DNA of 5,152 nt from assembly GCA_014523495.1 (NCBI GenBank), contig JAATVM010000198.1:1-5152 (forward strand). Reading direction: 5' to 3'. The notes below the pieces were generated by a model. It was not told the DNA's origin. It was given only the letters and a program-made list of their open reading frames with translations, and did not search any database. The DNA is from Nitrososphaerales archaeon TH1920. Its GTDB lineage: Archaea > Thermoproteota > Nitrososphaeria > Nitrososphaerales > Nitrososphaeraceae. Shown here in pieces: positions 4,914-5,152 of this stretch; position 1 is the first letter of the stretch; each line of letters opens with the position of its first letter. Made by a program: the position numbers and the translations under genes.

Positions 4914-5152
4914 CTACTTCGTTTTTAATCGTTGTCTCTTCTTAATAACACTAAGGTACAAATTTTTTCTAAAGTCTTCAACTTCAGATGATATACTTTT
5001 TGAACTTAATGCTAATATTTGACATGCTAGAATTGCAGCATTTAGTGAACCATTTATTGCTACGCACGCGACAGGGATTCCACTAGGCATTTGAACAATT
5101 GATAGAAGAGAATCCATCCCCTTCAGATTATGTGTTTCTATAGGAACGCCTA
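4914..5152 (-). CDS. purE: PurE, N5-carboxyaminoimidazole ribonucleotide mutase / AIR carboxylase, C-terminal part
   Basis: The reading frame enters from the right edge and ends at the TAG at 4914-4916, giving 78 visible residues. They include the PurE signature G-V-P-I-E-T...L-K-G-M-D-S-L-L-S-I-V-Q-M-P-S-G-I-P-V-A, then V-A-I-N-G-S-L-N-A-A-I-L-A-C-Q-I-L-A-L. The frame extends beyond the internal ATG at 5115-5117 and matches PurE throughout, so that ATG is not the start. The enzyme forms carboxyaminoimidazole ribonucleotide in de novo purine synthesis. The last ~30 residues are a charged helical tail rich in Lys and Arg, as in other PurE proteins. Whether it uses N5-CAIR (class I) or AIR plus CO2 (class II) cannot be decided from this fragment; a purK neighbour beyond the edge would favour class I. 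It converges with the DUF2070 gene with 29 nt between stops. Confidence 0.93.
   Translation of the reverse strand, partial: GVPIETHNLKGMDSLLSIVQMPSGIPVACVAINGSLNAAILACQILALSSKSISSEVEDFRKNLYLSVIKKRQRLKTK

Noticed and set aside
5115..5117. ATG as the start of a short separate gene at the right edge
   Set aside because: The same frame continues upstream with the PurE signature G-V-P-I-E-T, so this is an internal methionine of a truncated purE.

Overview
The window reads as a chromosomal segment of an ammonia-oxidising archaeon of the Thaumarchaeota (Nitrososphaerota). The evidence is the archaeal housekeeping genes (S15/S13e ribosomal protein, SUI1-type aIF1, a UPF0148 zinc-ribbon protein, Sec61-beta, a DUF2070 membrane protein), the low GC content, and TATA-like boxes about 28-31 nt upstream of start codons with no Shine-Dalgarno sequences, which implies mostly leaderless mRNAs. 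The AT-rich composition would suit a Nitrosocosmicus- or Nitrosopumilus-like lineage, but this placement is inference. I see no insertion sequence, CRISPR array, tRNA or rRNA.

Layout. On the minus strand at the left, ribosomal protein S15 (441-887) is followed after 8 nt by the N-terminal part of a DHH/RecJ-like protein (1-432, running off the left edge). The DHH protein lacks several catalytic residues, so it looks more like an inactive Cdc45/RecJ-type replication factor than a nuclease. Diverging from S15 is a pair of plus-strand genes, each with its own promoter, for very small single-span membrane proteins (1042-1359 and 1608-1886). Their size, pairing and topology resemble the accessory subunits AmoY/AmoZ described for archaeal ammonia monooxygenase, but I cannot confirm that here.

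Convergent to the pair is the translation initiation factor aIF1/SUI1 on the minus strand (2013-2321). It diverges, across a 190-nt regulatory region holding a perfect 7-bp inverted repeat, from a tightly packed plus-strand group: UPF0148 zinc-ribbon protein (2512-2871), Sec61-beta translocon subunit (2924-3118) and the seven-helix DUF2070 protein (3139-4884, TTG start). The right edge holds the C-terminal part of PurE of purine biosynthesis on the minus strand (4914-5152), convergent with DUF2070.

The genes are mostly housekeeping: translation (S15, aIF1), replication (DHH/Cdc45-like), protein export (Sec61-beta) and purine synthesis (PurE). The parts most worth follow-up are the degenerate DHH motifs, the two small membrane proteins, the repeated Asp-x-His motifs in DUF2070, and the inverted repeat before UPF0148. 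No gene-free stretch exceeds 300 nt; the longest, 1360-1607, holds a T-rich terminator and the promoter of the second small membrane gene.
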